Below, in pieces: positions 44,901 to 55,477 of a stretch of DNA of 64,000 nucleotides. How positions within the stretch are numbered: position 1 is the first letter of the stretch; each line of letters starts with the position of its first letter. Origin of the DNA: Deuterostichococcus epilithicus (lineage: Eukaryota; Chlorophyta; Trebouxiophyceae; Prasiolales; Stichococcaceae). Position numbers and translations under genes: made by a program. The notes beneath the pieces were generated by a model. The model ran no database searches, was not told the origin of the DNA, and worked only from the letters and a program-made list of their open reading frames with translations. The stretch is from assembly GCA_033439295.1 (NCBI GenBank), contig JAVTLE010000023.1:3136530-3200529 (forward strand). The letters run 5' to 3'.

Positions 44901-47900
44901 GCGCCCAGCGCCGCCGCGGCGCGCCCGTCGGCGGAGCCGGCGTCAAAGCCCAGCCCTGGCGGCAGGCTGTTGGAGCCTGCGCGACGGACATGGCCACAAT
45001 TGTCAATGGCTTTGACATTGGCTGCACTTGGCCGCTAAGCCGATCTGGACAGGTGGATGCACGCGGTCCAGAGAGCGGCTGCAGAAGCTGTGTTCCTGCG
45101 GAGTGGCGCTCCGAATCCAGGAGGGTAAGGGCTCACCGCCTAGGGAGCCCAGGCTCTGCAGCCGCGCGGCGGCCGCCGACGCCACGGCGCCCGACAGCTG
45201 CATGCTGGGGTGCCCGTCGGCGCTGCCCAGGCGCGGGCCGAGCGGCACGCCGCCCCCATGCNCCNGCCCCGCCATCGNGCCTGNCAGCGACCCCGGCAGC
45301 GAGCCGCGGCTGCCGAAGTGCTGCCCGCCGCCGGGCATGCCGCCACCGCCGCCGCCGCCGACCACGCCCGCCGAGCCCAGCCGCTGCAGGTGGTCCATGC
45401 TGCCAGAGGCGGACAGCCGGCGGGACGGCGGCGGGCCGCCCGACTTCTGCCGCCCGCCGTCCTGAATGCCCAGGCCTGCGGCACAGATGCACGAAAACCC
45501 ACATCATCGCTGACGTGGTGTCGTCCAGCACAACCCACATGTGCAGCGGCCCTGCACGTGCATCCACCTCAATGTGTGAAACGTCACGCTCAGGCATTGG
45601 ACGCCGACGCGGCAGCGCTGATGGTGGGATTGCTACAATGAGCTGTGCCTGCAGAGGTGCTAGGACGCAACTCGTGAAGTTCAGCAGGGAAACTGTGCGG
45701 ACGCAGACAGCCATCACGCGAGCGCACCCTGCTGGAGGGTGCCGCTGCCATAACGGGCGCCGCCGCCCGGCAGGCCGGCGTCTGACAGCGCGCCGGCAGA
45801 GCCCACGTGCGGCAGCGGACCCGATGCAGAGCCATAGGAGGTGCCTGGGAGGCCACCATCGCCGCTGCCGCCACCCAGCTGCAGTGCCGCCAGCTGCGCC
45901 GCGCTCTGCAGTCGCAGGACAATCGTTGCTGCGAGCATGCACGTCCAGAGTTGAAGGCGTCTCATCAGGTGTCGAGCTGAGGTTGAGGCGTGCTACCTCA
46001 GCCAGTGGTTTAAGCTTGCACAGGCAGTCATCCTGGACAAGCGCCATGTGCAGGAGCTGCAGTACTGCTCGGCAGGACGTCGGCAGAGCAAACACGCACC
46101 AGCTCAGCGGCCAGGCGGGGGTCATAGCCGGCAGGCCCCACAGCAGGGGCAAACTCCCCGCTGGAGGAGGACAGCGCACGCGATGGCTGCTGCTGCACCT
46201 GCTGCTGCGCCTGCGGCTGCGAATGCGCGGCGGCGGCCGCCGCCTGCGACGCCATGGCGCTCGACAGCTGCTCCTGGATGCTGGAGTGGGTGGCAGAGCC
46301 CCAGCTGTCAGCGCCGCCTGTCAGAGCCGCCAGACTCTGCGATGGCGAGAACCAGCGTGAGCGCAAGGTGGCTCATGGCGCCATGGGCTGAGGCTGGCGG
46401 TCTTCATCGCCCCAAGATCCGCACGGCGGCGTGAAGCAGTCACACAACAAGTAGTCGCATAGCAGCCCACGCATCCTGCCGGCCAGGGGCTCCTGGATGA
46501 GGTTGGCACAGCCATCTTCATTGTGGGGCGGCCTTGCTTGCAAGGCGGTGTTGTTTTGCAACTTCATTTTTGAAACTTGCGTTGTTGTCAAGATCCAGAG
46601 CTTTGGCGAGCAGAGACGCGCCTCCTGGGATGTGCGGGAGGGCAGGTGGGAGGCGTTCAGCTCGGGCACGCTAGGCAGTGCCGCCATGTCAAAAGACTTT
46701 GTGCGACGCTTGCTCGCCACGCCCTGGCTCAGCGCCTGGTACGCCGCAGCTGCATGCCGCACTGCATTGAATGGGAGGCAGAGCTGAGGACAGTGCCTTC
46801 ATTTCAGATACCAGCGGCCAGCACTTGACTGATTCTCACAGCCGTGCCCGGCTGGAATTCAATTGTATCTGGAGTTCGACCAGCTTCCCCAACCAGAGAT
46901 CCCCAGATCCGTAAGGCTAGCTGTCTGCTTGCGAGAGGAGGCTCGCACCGTCGTAGAACTCGATGAGCTTGGCGTTGGGACGGCCAGCAGCGCCGCGGAT
47001 GTCCTTGACATCGCCGAATGTCACGAAGCTCTGGTACAGCTTCTCCAGCGACACTGAGGCGTCCAGGTTGTACAGCGTCACATTGCCCTGAACATGTTAC
47101 AGGGGCAAGTGTCAGGACGGTGTGTTGAGGAAATGAGTTGGGTGCTGGCAGGAACCTGCTGTTGATGCGCCAAGCACCATGCTGATCCACGCAGCAGCTG
47201 TGTTCGCTTGTGCGATGTGATGTGCTGCTTCAGGACAGGAGAGGGTTCAAGCGGGAGCTATGGGCACGCTGCAGCTGAGCTTGCTGACAGGGTGGAGTGC
47301 TTAACAAATTCCCATGATGACAGCCACCTGGCCACCTCTGTCATCTGTGTCCAGGCGTTTGCGGCTCCTCTGAGAGGAGGAAACAACCTCTAGAAACAGC
47401 AAGAGGCAGCACTCGCCTCGTGGTTCTCGGGGGTGCCGTCCCGGGGAGCGGAGAAGTGGATGTCTAGGCGCGCGCCATCGAGTGTGGCGCCCTGCAGGGA
47501 GTGCATTGCCAGGCACGCCGCCCGCAGGTCGAAGTACGTGATCATGATGAAGCCGCGGCCAATGCACGCCGTGTACAGCGTCTTCACCTCGCCGTACGCC
47601 TGCACAGAGGGCGGTAAGCTGCAGCTCAGGCCCCTTCCCCCAATCTTTCTTGGTCAGTGCAGCAACCTGTTCAGCCAGTGCACGTGACCATCCCAGCGTC
47701 AACAGCGCCCCTGCAAGGCATGCATGCGAGGCCGTGCGAGGCCTTCTGATGCCATACGAAGCCTGGAAGGAGGTCCTTGGAAGGGGCAGTCCCACCTCGA
47801 AGGCGCGCTGCAGCTCGCCGACGTTGGTGCCGGGGTCCAGGTTGCGAACAAACAGCGTGCGCGATGGTGTCTCGTCCTGCGGCAGGTCGCCGATGGAGGG

Positions 47901-48838
47901 GCCAGTTGAGAAGCCGTCCTCCGCGGCCAGCGGCGGCATGGGGCCGCCGGGCACCGCGGCGTCGCCACTGTGCAGGCTGCCAGAGGTCTGGCGGCCCGGC
48001 GCGCGGTCGCCAGCCGCAGCCAGCCCAGTGTGCTGGCCGCTCTGCAGGTCGAAGGAGGGCTGCGGCACCGATGTTGCCGAGGCAAGCACGGCGACACTGC
48101 CATCGGCGTCCCGTCGGCCCAGCTCCAGGCCGCCGATGGCGGAGAACATATCGTCGTCGCTGGCAGACTTCTGCATTGCGTTCATCTGCTCGGTGCTGCA
48201 GGGAGAGGCATGCAGCAAAGGGTCAGCGACCTGTATCGATTGGCACAGACCGCAACTCGCAGACAGAGTAGGGTAAAACCTAGCGACTTTGCATGCATAC
48301 TGCGGCAGGTGAGAGCCAGACGCGGCATGCCCTCGTGTCAGAGGCGCACGAGTTCAACAGTGAGCTGCTTGCTGTCTGCACCTGCTGCGGCGCACTCCCG
48401 ACTGGGTGCTGGCAAAGTTGACCGTCGAGTGCCGGGCTTCAGGGCCGGCCGCAGGCATTGGGGGTTCTCCCTGAGCCGTGCTGCCTGCACGTTGATGAAC
48501 TCAGTTGCTCGGTGCGTGAGCGACCAGCAAGGTCTGAACGGGCTGCAGCTGCAGTGGACGCTGCCCAAAGCTGACAGATACACGTGTGAGGGCCATGGGG
48601 CTTGTGTGCCAGCTGGGCGTCTGTGCCCAAGATGAAAGTTTAGCGCACCCTGGAGCTGCAGGCTCTGGCTAAAGGTGGAGAACAGGCCCTCCAGCTGGCT
48701 GCTGTCGAGGCTGGTGGCCACGGCGCCGCCGCTGGGCTGAGCCGGCGGCGCCTGACCGTCCATGGACAGCCGCTGCGGCCTGAATGCGGGGCCTGCCTCG
48801 TGCGCCCCCGGCGACCATGGCTTGGCCGTAAGCGCCAT
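41935..48838 (-). CDS. Mei2-like RNA-binding protein (three RRMs)
   Basis: Exons I could place: 48838-48649; one ending at 47796; 47599-47417; 47087-46949; 46761 to about 46610; 46336-46100; 45905-45728; 45475-45137; 44976-44774; 44499-44365; 44120-43932; 43676-43493; 43295-43160; 42926-42821; 42440-42311; 42047-41935. RRM1 is [19 protein letters not shown] to [18 protein letters not shown]2 is [20 protein letters not shown] to LIEFYD. A Gln/Ala/Gly-rich middle follows. The diagnostic C-terminal Mei2 RRM3 is [70 protein letters not shown] and [10 protein letters not shown], then [16 protein letters not shown]. Mei2-like proteins act in meiosis and growth signalling in yeast and plants; the role in algae is open. 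Five ambiguous bases fall in this gene. The join after the first exon is unresolved, and the intron after 47417 appears to have a GC donor. Confidence 0.9.
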
Positions 48839-50257
48839 GCACGGAGGCGTGTGCGGGGGTCCAGGGGCTCTGCTGCTCAGCAGTGAAGAGGCGTGGTGGT
48901 AAAAATGTATGCAAGAAATTAAAACGGAGGACCAGCTTCCCGTGTCGTCTCGTACAGTCGGGCCGTTGGATTTATGCTCGAAGTCAGTCGACTATCATTC
49001 GGGAAAGAAATTCACAGTGTTGTGGCGCGTGTGGTCAGCCTGTGTTGCCAGAGGGCCGCACAGGGTCGGACGAAAAATGCACTGCCGAGATGCCCTGGCG
49101 CAGCAGGCGTGACCGCAAATCGACACTTCGCACCCGGCAAACACAGCTTCCTATCCGCAATCAGCAGTTTTGCGGTGCCTGATCATCGTTGCAGGCAGGA
49201 CGTGCCGGGGAAAGTGGTGCAAGGGCCTCGCAAGGTCCTCTCAGCTGCTGCGGGAGGCTACGTGCTAGGCCCTTGTTTCGGCCAGATGATCCTCGAATGC
49301 AGCATACGACAAGCGTTTGAGCGCTAGGTCGCACTCTTTGCGGAGCTACCGCGCGCAAGTAAACCCCTTGCGCACGAACGGCCCACATGCACCGCCTTCC
49401 CGAGGCAGGGCAGCCAGATTCGGAGACGGCGGCAGAGGGGCACCTCACCTTGTAAAGCTGATTCGTCGTGCGCCTGAATTTCCGAGGCGGTTGCCAGAGG
49501 TGGGCAGCGTGCGTCAAAGGCAGAACCACGGATCGAGATACACACTTCCGCACACAGACGATTCTGAAGCTCAAGCCAGTTGCGCGTGATCGGACGGTGC
49601 AACATGCAACTGCTGCTCTGTCCGACCGCGCTGTGCGCAGCACGACTGACTTGGCAGCCACAGGTCGTGCAAAGTTCTGCAGCGACGAGAGGGGGTGCGA
49701 GGAGGAAAGATCCTGGCCGATGCCACCATTTCCCTTCGTCGCACAAACTTGCAAATTTGCACCTCTGCAGCTGGGGAAGGGTGTCCAGCCAGCAGCAGGG
49801 TCCACCTTAGCATTGACTGCACCTCGCAGGGTAATGTGCACCGCCAGAAAGCAGACATGACCGCCACTCCGACGGCATGGCTCACTGGAAGCATTGTGCG
49901 GTCATGACAGGACAGCAGCAGGACCGCCGGCGGCGGGTTGTTCAACAGCATTTGGGGGTCTTGGTCTGACCCGCTTCAGCAACCAACCACTTTAAACTTC
50001 AATACGATTGGAGTCTGTAGAAGGTTAAGCACCTATTCATGTACACACTCGAACAATAATAATACAACACATGCCGCAGGAGTAGTGCACAGCAAACCCG
50101 TAGATTGACATTGGTCTGGAATGATTGCCACAAGGAAGCTTCCAGCCCACCGAAGCTCTGCCGGTGTTTGCAACACGCGCACCAATTCATTTTATGCATA
50201 TATGCATCTTGCATGCGGCGCAATGGCCTTGCGTGACGCCTTTACACAGCCAGCAGC
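48839..50257. other. Intergenic region, 1.4 kb
   Basis: This lies between the Mei2-like start (-) and the methionine gamma-lyase stop (-). Open frames up to about 220 codons occur on the minus strand, but none shows a recognisable motif or fitting splice sites. It should hold the Mei2-like promoter. Confidence 0.5.
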
Positions 50258-53141
50258 TCAGGATGCGGCTGGGCCATCGGTTTGCTGAGCGATTCTGGTG
50301 TCCTTGACCACCGAAACGAGCTGCTGCAGCCGCTGCTCGAGGCTGCCCGTCAGGCCGCAGCTCATCCGCACCAGACCGGGCTTGATGCCTGCATGCATGC
50401 ACAGAGCTCGCTGGCAGAGAGCTGGCATCGATCGGGCCAGCTTCCACTGATTCTGAACGAAGCCGCATCTTGCCTGCTGTCGTGCGCTCCTCCACGCTCA
50501 GTTCGCTGGACGTCGACGACGCGCTGGCGCTCAGCAGCGTGTCGAAGTACCTGTGAATGAAACATGCGTTCCTCAGACTTGCTGGTCGCCCGACTCTTGC
50601 CTGATATCAAGGCGCACAGCACACCAAGCACAGGAAGCACACCAAACGAGAAATCTCGAAGCATCAGGTCGCAGTGAGTAGAGTCATGTCGCACCCCAGG
50701 CTGACTGCGATGAGCCCAAAACTGTGCTCATTCTGCGCTGCCTCCTGCAGGCAATTAAGGACAAACGTCAATCTAGCAGACAGGTGGACGCCTTGAACGA
50801 GGGCAGATGGCAGGTATTGCACCACTAGACACAAGCTCCCTGTGAGGCGCGGCATGCACATGAAGGTACCGTGGACATCGCACCATGAAGCGGACGGCAT
50901 TCTGATATGAGTGCAGGTCGACGGTGAGCCTGTACAGATGGCAACACGGTGATGTCAGCACTGCACATGTAGTCAAGCTGATCTCCTGCAACATGCAGAA
51001 TCAAGACAAAGATCAGGCGGTTTGCAGTGTGACCACCGAGGAACTGCGCATGGCGGGTGAGGAACCTTACATGCCACCATCGCCGTAGCCGGGGTTGCGC
51101 AGGCGCTGCAGCCGCTCGTGGTGCGGGTGTGATTTGAGGCCGGGGTACATGACATGCAGTCCCTCCTGCACGCAGCAGTCCACTTGCAGTATTAGCGGCT
51201 CTACGATGATGCACCCGTCCAGCTGCTGATCTGTCCTGTCGGACAGCAGCCACCTCACATTCGGTGCCATTGCTGCATCTGGATTGCAAGACGCTGCCTG
51301 CGCAAGACGTCCAAAGCTCCCGCTGATCAAGTGCACCCTTGTGATGTCGCAATCCGGAGCAATTCCAGGGCATGCCTGCTGCAGGCGCTCCGCATAGGCG
51401 AGGGCGCGGCGCGAGTGCTCGCGCACGCGCAGCGCCAGGTGCGGCAGTCGCAGGCTCAGGTCAGATGCGGTGCGCGGGTCCATGGTGGGGCCCAGCACCA
51501 TGAGCGGCCCAGTGTGCATGTGCATCAGGTTGTCGATGAAGGCCTTCGTGGAGCAGATGGCGCCTGCACAGCAGGGATGGCTCCTGCGCTTCAGAGTGGC
51601 GCTCCAAGGCGCTTCAGACGAGGATTGTTGATAGCTCCACGTTGTACGCTGCAGACAGTTCAGGATCGAGTTCCACTCCTTAGCTCAGCCCCCAGGTCCG
51701 AAGTTCGTCCAAAGCAGCTGGGGTGTCGCATCGGGCGCGCACAGGATCCGGACTTCTATGCCACCCACCTGCGATGATGTCGCCGGCGCCACTGACATAC
51801 CTGTATCAACAGGCAGAATTGCAATGCTCTACAGATAGTAAGTTCGACCTACTCTGTAACAGGTCCTGTGTCATCTCAACATGTTTCGTGCATTTTCGGC
51901 CACCCTGAGATGAGGTATATGCCACAATAAACTGCGATTTGCTGGGAACTCCTTACTTCGTGAGGCTCTGCACGACGACGTCGACGCCCCATTGGGCAGG
52001 AGAGACCACCAGCGGTGCGAAAGTGTTGTCGACGACAAATGTGAGGCCCTGCGAATATGGGTCTTGCTTTGCACCTTGCAAGGACGTGCAGGGCATGGTC
52101 AAGATGCTGAGCGGGAGTCTCGCTTGCATGCGTGTGATGCAATTAAAACTCGCCGTCGTGTGGGAGATATCTGCCAGCGCTGGCAGATCTGCCACAACAA
52201 GCGTTGGGTTGCTCAGCGTCTCTGCATACAGCACCTGGTACGGCGCAGCACAAGCCTGTCAGCTGTGGATGCTCACAACACGCCGGCACAGATACATGAG
52301 ACGGTTGACACGATCACAGCGCACCTTTGTGGTGGGCTGTATGGCGTCGCGCACAACGGCGAGATCGTCGATATTCACAAATGTGGTCTCGATCCCCAGC
52401 CGGGGCAAGAATGAGCTCAGCAGCGCGAAGGTGCCGCCTGCGCGCGAGGATTGCAGACGGATGTCTTGTGAGTATTTCTTCATTTAAAATCTTGTGTTTC
52501 AAGTGTTGTTTGCACAGGCTAGGAAACCCACCGTACAGCGTGTGCGACGCCACAATGTGGTCGCCACTGGAGCAGATGTTGAGCAGCGCGCTTGCGATGG
52601 CTGACAGGCCTGAGGCCGTTGGGTAGCCGGCCTCTGTGCCCTCCAGTGCAGCGAGCTGGCGGCCCAGGTGCCGCAGGTTGGGACTGAAGTGTCGCCCGTA
52701 CAGGTATGCGTCTGCGGTGCCATGCGACATCAACTGTGTCATAATTGTATTGGACGCGGAGATACAACATACTACTCTGCGCAAATGTGATAGCACGCAG
52801 CCTGTCGACACCATGCTACCTTCATCTGGACCGAGGCGGCCTTGAAAGATGCCTGACAGGTCCTCCACCTCCATTGCTGCATCAGTTTGCAGTTGAGTGC
52901 TGTTCAATTTCAAGGGAAAACCTGAAATCGAAAAAAAAAAATCAAAAGATCAAAAATCCTTTATGTGCAGCGGTCAGGCCGAGCAGCACGACGCACCTGT
53001 GTACACTGCGCTGAACTCAATCGAGACATTCACACCACCATGTTCGCCGAATACCTTCCTCAAGGCTGCAAGGCGCTCCTCGGGATCTGTGTCTATAAGC
53101 TTCTGCCTTGGGTTGTGCAGCAGGCCATTGGCCGGCGCCAT
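50258..53141 (-). CDS. MGL: Methionine gamma-lyase (PLP enzyme, Cys/Met metabolism family)
   Basis: Thirteen exons: 53141-52997, 52876-52820, 52711-52532, 52437-52325, 52234-52154, 52048-51957, 51800-51769, 51563-51376, 51165-51071, 50929-50884, 50744-50695, 50550-50474, 50388-50258. They read 428 residues (Arabidopsis MGL: 441). Motifs in order: FGEHGGVNVSIEFSAVYT, YLYGRHFSPNLRHLGRQLAA, TASGLSAIASALLNICSSGD, ASHTLYGG, TLSNPTLVVADLPALADISH, VVDNTFAPLVVSPAQWGVD, the PLP-lysine region VVVQSLTKYVSGAGDIIAGA, GPLMVLGPTMDPR, and SASASSTSSELS before GIKPGLVRMSCGLTGSLEQR. The enzyme splits methionine to methanethiol, 2-oxobutyrate and ammonia in the cytosol. The ATG at 53141 is the first ATG in frame. 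Three of twelve introns start with GC (52153-52049, 51375-51166, 50473-50389). Confidence 0.94.
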
Positions 53142-53667
53142 TGTCGTGGGACTCTGCAATATCGGAGCGGAGAGCAGCAGGAATGTGCAGCCTTATAAGC
53201 GATGATGCGGACCTGCAAGTGCACTTTTCTGCCAGAGTCGTCAGAGTCAAAAGTGAGCTGCGCGCTTTCAGCAACTGACCAAGCGAGCTTACGAGACACG
53301 GGAGAACGGTGTTTACGAGACGAGCACGTTATGCAAGCCCGCTTCGAGAAGCACAATTAGTCCGTTGTAATTCCCGTGCCAATTGGCTCACGTGCGTACA
53401 CGTGCCTGTCACAACCGGCCCACAGGTGTCAGAGTCATAACGGGGGCGGGTACACGGTTGATGCGTAGTTTCCCGATTACGTGAGCACTGGCTTCTCGCT
53501 GGCTACGCGGAGCTGGCAGAAGGGCAAGCCCGTTTTTCCACCACCATGTATAAATACCACCACATTTCCACCCCGGCCCAACTGGAGCTCGCCTGCGCCC
53601 CGCCCTTCCAACCCCTTGGACTGCCCCTAGACAAATCTAAACCAAGCAAAACGCCTGCTTCGTCGCC
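53142..53667. promoter_or_regulatory. Divergent promoter, MGL (-) and PMP3 (+)
   Basis: This spacer lies between two start codons on opposite strands. On the + strand TATAAATA at 53549-53556 lies 112 bases before the PMP3 ATG. On the - strand CTTATAAGG (about 53191-53199) lies about 50 bases before the MGL ATG and could be its TATA box. Confidence 0.6.
53549..53556 (+). promoter_or_regulatory. TATA box of the PMP3 gene
   Basis: TATAAATA stands about 110 bases upstream of the ATG, which would leave a 5' UTR of roughly 80 bases. It is the clearest core promoter motif in the window. Confidence 0.65.
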
Positions 53668-54979
53668 ATGGCTGATGTGAGTGCTGGGAGGGGAAAAGGG
53701 GGGATGGGGAGGAGTGTTAGGGCCAGCCAGAGCTTTGCTGATGATGATCTTTTCCCCCATTGCCTCCTCGTGTCATCCTTGCTGTGATGGGGGCCCGGGG
53801 ATCAGGGCTGTCGTACCCGCCCCGCATAACAACGGGAAGCCCACCCCACACGCTCGCTCGCTGTCACCCTTGCGAGCTTCTTGATGTCGACGCTGTTGCT
53901 TGAGTGGTATGTTTCCTCCTGTGGTGCAGTGCTGCGAGGTTATCTTCGCGGTCCTGTTGCGTGAGTCTTGCCACGGTTCCTGTTCTGTTCTACACCACAC
54001 CAGCCTGCACGTGTATGTGCTGCACAGAATCCACGATGCACGCTCTCAAGCTGCTGCGTTACCCTGGATCCGTCTCATCCTTGACCCTAGACTGACCAGG
54101 CTATGTGTTGCGCTCCCGGCAGCGCCTCTTGGAGTCTTCCTCGCAACGGTGAACGCATCTACATCTCCACCGATGCAGTTGTCTTGTGCCTAAACGATGA
54201 CCGCTGTCTTTCAACCTGCATATCAACCTACCTGTAATCTGGCCTTCCACACATGCACCCTCCTTGCACGTCACGGCACCCACGTTTTTCCCCAGCACCC
54301 CCAGCATGACCCAGCCATCGGAGTTGTGGCGTTGGCGACTTGCACTGACTACTTTTGCCTCATTGCATCTGTAGGGCTGCGGTGCCGATCTCGTGAGTGT
54401 TGACATTAGGCTTGCAATACCCTTCGACATAGTAGCACAGCGTGTGCACAGAGAACTTTTGCTCATGGAAGCTGCACTGTAATGTGTGCCTACTCTCGAC
54501 ACTGATTCAAATTTTCTTTTGTTCGTTTTCCAGCTCATCAACATCCTGCTCTGCTGCCTGGGCTGGTGAGTCCTGATCGGTGCATCGCCTAATGCCTGTT
54601 TGAAGCAGGAATCTGAGTGCAGCATTATTCTGCATTGAGCTGTGCGTCACCTGTTGTGTCGACCCTCAATCGAGTGCGACAGCGCTGCGCCACAATGCTG
54701 ACCATGTGTGTGCTGCGCATAGGCTGCCAGGCATCATCCATGCGGTAGACCATCATGAATGCTCTCCTTGCGCTGATTTGGATCACACTGAGCAGTGTCC
54801 CGCAGGCCCATGTCCATTGCCCATTTACATCTATGTTGATTATTTGTCGAGTTGTCCTGTCCCTCCCACCGAACCTTATCATGCCTTTCTGTCCAGCCTT
54901 CCAGGTCTTCCATGCTCCACAGGTGTGGGTCGTGGCCTCAAAGTCACCCAAACACACGCGCGTCGCCGTCGTGAGATAG
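53668..54979 (+). CDS. PMP3/UPF0057 small hydrophobic membrane protein, seven micro-exons
   Basis: Exons 53668-53676, 53930-53960, 54123-54148, 54375-54392, 54534-54565, 54723-54744 and 54923-54979 (coding sizes 9, 31, 26, 18, 32, 22, 57) join in frame to 64 residues with stop TAG. The join gives MADCCEVIFAVLLPPLGVF, then LATGCGADLLINILLCC and LGWLPGIIHAVWVVASK. This is the complete PMP3 pattern: LPPLGVFL, GCGADxxINILL, LPGIIHA, and two membrane helices. PMP3/RCI2 proteins sit in the plasma membrane and affect membrane potential and salt or cold tolerance. The C-terminal basic tail (SPKHTRVAVVR) is longer than in most members. All six donors are GTGAG-like or GTAGA/GTGAA. No single exon is long enough to reveal the gene alone. 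Confidence 0.93.
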
Positions 54980-55477
54980 TCCACTTTGCCGCTGATGGTA
55001 AATCACACTGCTCAGTGCTCGTCTTTTTTCCAACAACGCGTCCACAGTCTAGTCCGGTGCTCATTCAGATTCGCAGTTGCACAGAGTGAGTCGGTGTATG
55101 ATGCCCATGGGCATTTCCTTCCTTGCCGGAAGATGGCGCCTTTACATCAGGATTCTTGCAGCTCGTTTGCTGGAACCTGGGAGGGTTGCAAATGTGCACC
55201 GCCATTGTGAATGTGTAAAATCATGTATTGCCAATTGCAATCCAATATCTCTGATAGAAGAAACCAACTAGCGGTGTCCCGCCAGCTCCAGGCACGTTTG
55301 AGTGGGAACCCTCCGAACCAAAACTGTCGCCTCGCCTTCAAACCTCGAGCACAGCGCAATGCTGTGATGCGCGTCATCATTGCTGCATTGAGGCTGCCAG
55401 CAAGTCAAAATCTGCTGACTTCTGATCCCATCACTCTGTTCCCCTGCTGACAAACAACCTAGAAACTCGCGGATGTG
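54980..55477. other. Convergent 3' intergenic region
   Basis: This lies between the PMP3 stop (+) and the DNA polymerase eta stop (-). TGTAA at 55213-55217 is a likely poly(A) signal for PMP3. Confidence 0.55.

Noticed and set aside
49161-49841. Minus-strand open frame of about 226 codons between Mei2-like and MGL
   Set aside because: No clear start context, motif or splice continuation. Overlapping frames on both strands are equally open.
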